The position numbers and the translations under genes are program-made. The notes beneath the pieces are model-generated. The model made no database searches. It was given only the letters and a program-made list of their open reading frames with translations, and was not told the DNA's origin. Shown in pieces: positions 22,485 through 23,258 of a DNA stretch of 23,258 bases. The DNA is from Pseudomonadota bacterium (GTDB lineage: Bacteria; Pseudomonadota; Alphaproteobacteria; UBA1280; UBA12223): NCBI GenBank assembly GCA_002937495.1, contig PTJW01000004.1, positions 1 through 23,258 on the forward strand. Reading direction: 5' to 3'. Position 1 is the stretch's first letter. Each line of letters starts with the position of its first letter.

Positions 22485-23258
22485 TTATTTGCTAAATCGT
22501 TTATTTGGTCTATCGCCGTTGTTTTTAGGCTTATCATTAAATGATTTTCTAGGTCTGTCTGATCTTGGTTTGTCAGATCTGTTACCTTTATCGTTTCTGT
22601 CACCTCTAGGTTTATCGCCAAAGCTTCTTCTAGGACGATCGTTTCTGTCGCCTCTGTTATCGCTGTCGTTTCTGTCACCTCTAGGTTTATCGCCAAAGCT
22701 TCTTCTAGGACGATCGTTTCTATCGCCTCTATTATCTCTGTCGTTTCTATCACCTCTAGGTTTATCGCCAAAGCTTCTTCTAGGACGATCGTTTCTATCG
22801 CCTCTATTATCTCTGTCGTTTCTATCACCTCTAGGTTTATCGCCAAAGCTTCTTCTAGGGCGATCGTTTCTATCGCCTCTATTATCTCTGTCGTTTCTAT
22901 CACCTCTAGGTTTATCGCCAAAGCTTCTTCTAGGGCGATCGTTTCTATCGCCTCTATTATCTCTGTCGTTTCTGTCACCTCTAGGTTTATCGCCAAAACT
23001 TCTTCTAGGACGATCGTTTCTGTCGCCTCTATTATCTCTACCACCTCTAGAGTTTCTATCAAATGATGGTTTTCTTTCTGTTCCACCGTTATTTACAGCA
23101 ATGTGGATTCTGTTTGCTACTTTTTCATTTAGTTGCTCAACATTAATCATTGTAAATCTAATGTTTTCACCTTCAATTTCGATGCACTTAACATCAATAA
23201 TAGCACCAACTTCTAAAATATCTTCTGTTTGGCCAATTCTTACAGGTGCTAGTTGAGA
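22485..23258 (-). CDS. pnp: S1-domain protein C-terminus, probably polyribonucleotide nucleotidyltransferase (5' end outside the window)
   Basis: The frame is open to the window edge, so the N-terminus is missing. The first visible residues, SQLAPVRIGQTEDILEVG, followed by IDVKCIEIEGENIRFTM, match the end of an S1 RNA-binding domain and resemble the last S1 domain of PNPase (HISxxAPxRVxxxxDVLKxGD). PNPase is the 3'-5' phosphorolytic exoribonuclease of the RNA degradosome. After the S1 domain comes an extended tail of about 190 residues, mostly six copies of a 25-residue unit of the type GDRNDRPRRSFGDKPRGDRN. The tail is highly charged, surely disordered, and likely binds RNA or protein partners. 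Another S1-domain protein is possible because the catalytic part is not visible. Confidence 0.72.
   Translation of the reverse strand, partial: SQLAPVRIGQTEDILEVGAIIDVKCIEIEGENIRFTMINVEQLNEKVANRIHIAVNNGGTERKPSFDRNSRGGRDNRGDRNDRPRRSFGDKPRGDRNDRDNRGDRNDRPRRSFGDKPRGDRNDRDNRGDRNDRPRRSFGDKPRGDRNDRDNRGDRNDRPRRSFGDKPRGDRNDRDNRGDRNDRPRRSFGDKPRGDRNDSDNRGDRNDRPRRSFGDKPRGDRNDKGNRSDKPRSDRPRKSFNDKPKNNGDRPNKRFSK
22600..23040. repeat. 75-bp tandem repeat array, six copies, inside the S1-protein gene
   Basis: The word AAGCTTCTTCTAGG or a one-base variant recurs at 22621, 22696, 22771, 22846, 22921 and 22996, exactly 75 bases apart. Each unit codes 25 residues. Copies differ mostly at silent positions (ATCGCC versus GTCGCC, GGGCG versus GGACG), with one Arg-to-Ser change. 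Because 75 is a multiple of three, all frames stay open through the array, creating false long frames on both strands. Confidence 0.95.

Noticed and set aside
22600..23040. Possible CRISPR array
   Set aside because: The repeats are contiguous 75-bp units with no unique spacers and they code for protein.
22373..23086. Long minus-strand open frame with ETTEIIEAIE-type repeats
   Set aside because: It is an alternate frame of the 75-bp tandem array. The repeat length is a multiple of three, so all frames stay open; the S1-domain frame continues into a recognisable domain and this one does not.
22489..23256. Plus-strand open frame rich in LSFLSPLGLSPK repeats
   Set aside because: It is the antisense shadow of the same tandem array and has no ribosome binding site or recognisable domain.
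1..23258. tRNA, rRNA or insertion-sequence genes
   Set aside because: I looked for tRNA-like arms, rRNA signatures and transposase motifs and saw none that I could support.

Overview
The window is strongly AT-rich chromosomal DNA that I read as the replication-origin region of an alphaproteobacterium. Three things point that way: hemE lies beside a dense cluster of DnaA boxes, as described for Caulobacter and Rickettsia origins; mnmG, rsmG, parA and parB, usually neighbours near the alphaproteobacterial origin, are all within about 15 kb of it; and the individual proteins fit that class. A soluble CZB-type chemoreceptor, a secreted protein and pilin-like proteins suggest a free-living or host-associated cell with a real envelope rather than a highly reduced endosymbiont. 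I cannot name the genus.

Layout. 1-3548: the tail of an unidentified + strand gene, a pseudopilin-like protein (-) and polA (-). 3549-4212: the putative oriC, with nine DnaA boxes (six matching TTATNCACA, three one-mismatch) and AT-rich unwinding candidates at each end. 4213-5734: hemE and tadA, separated by one base. 5749-9137: an accessory membrane cluster: a 57-residue single-span microprotein with its own promoter, a ten-helix EamA-type protein fused to a degenerate GGDEF domain, a four-helix protein, and a convergent EamA paralogue without the GGDEF domain. 9138-10042: about 900 bp of non-coding DNA ending in a palindromic repeat element. 10043-11747: parB and parA (-), with a recognisable parA promoter and parS-like sites upstream. 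12189-14852: an APH-fold kinase-like protein and two unknown proteins. 15085-18828: mnmG and rsmG (+), separated by a TlpD-like soluble chemoreceptor with its own terminators. 18861-19439: a broken paralogue of the first pseudopilin. 19440-19972: a second non-coding block with the same palindromic repeat. 19973-23258: a HIT protein (-), a secreted unknown protein (+), dihydrofolate reductase (-), a small membrane-anchored protein (-), and the 3' end of an S1-domain gene, probably pnp (-), with six 75-bp tandem repeats coding an Arg/Gly/Asp/Asn-rich tail.

How it fits together. The core genes cover replication (oriC, polA), origin segregation (ParA/ParB with candidate parS), tRNA and rRNA modification (tadA, mnmG, rsmG), haem (hemE), folate (folA) and RNA turnover (S1/pnp). 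The accessory cargo is mostly membrane or signalling genes. The most unusual items are the EamA-GGDEF fusion cluster, the pair of non-coding blocks that share landmarks in the same order, and the chemoreceptor that splits mnmG from rsmG. Every intact gene ends in TAA or TAG; the only in-frame TGA is in the pseudogene.
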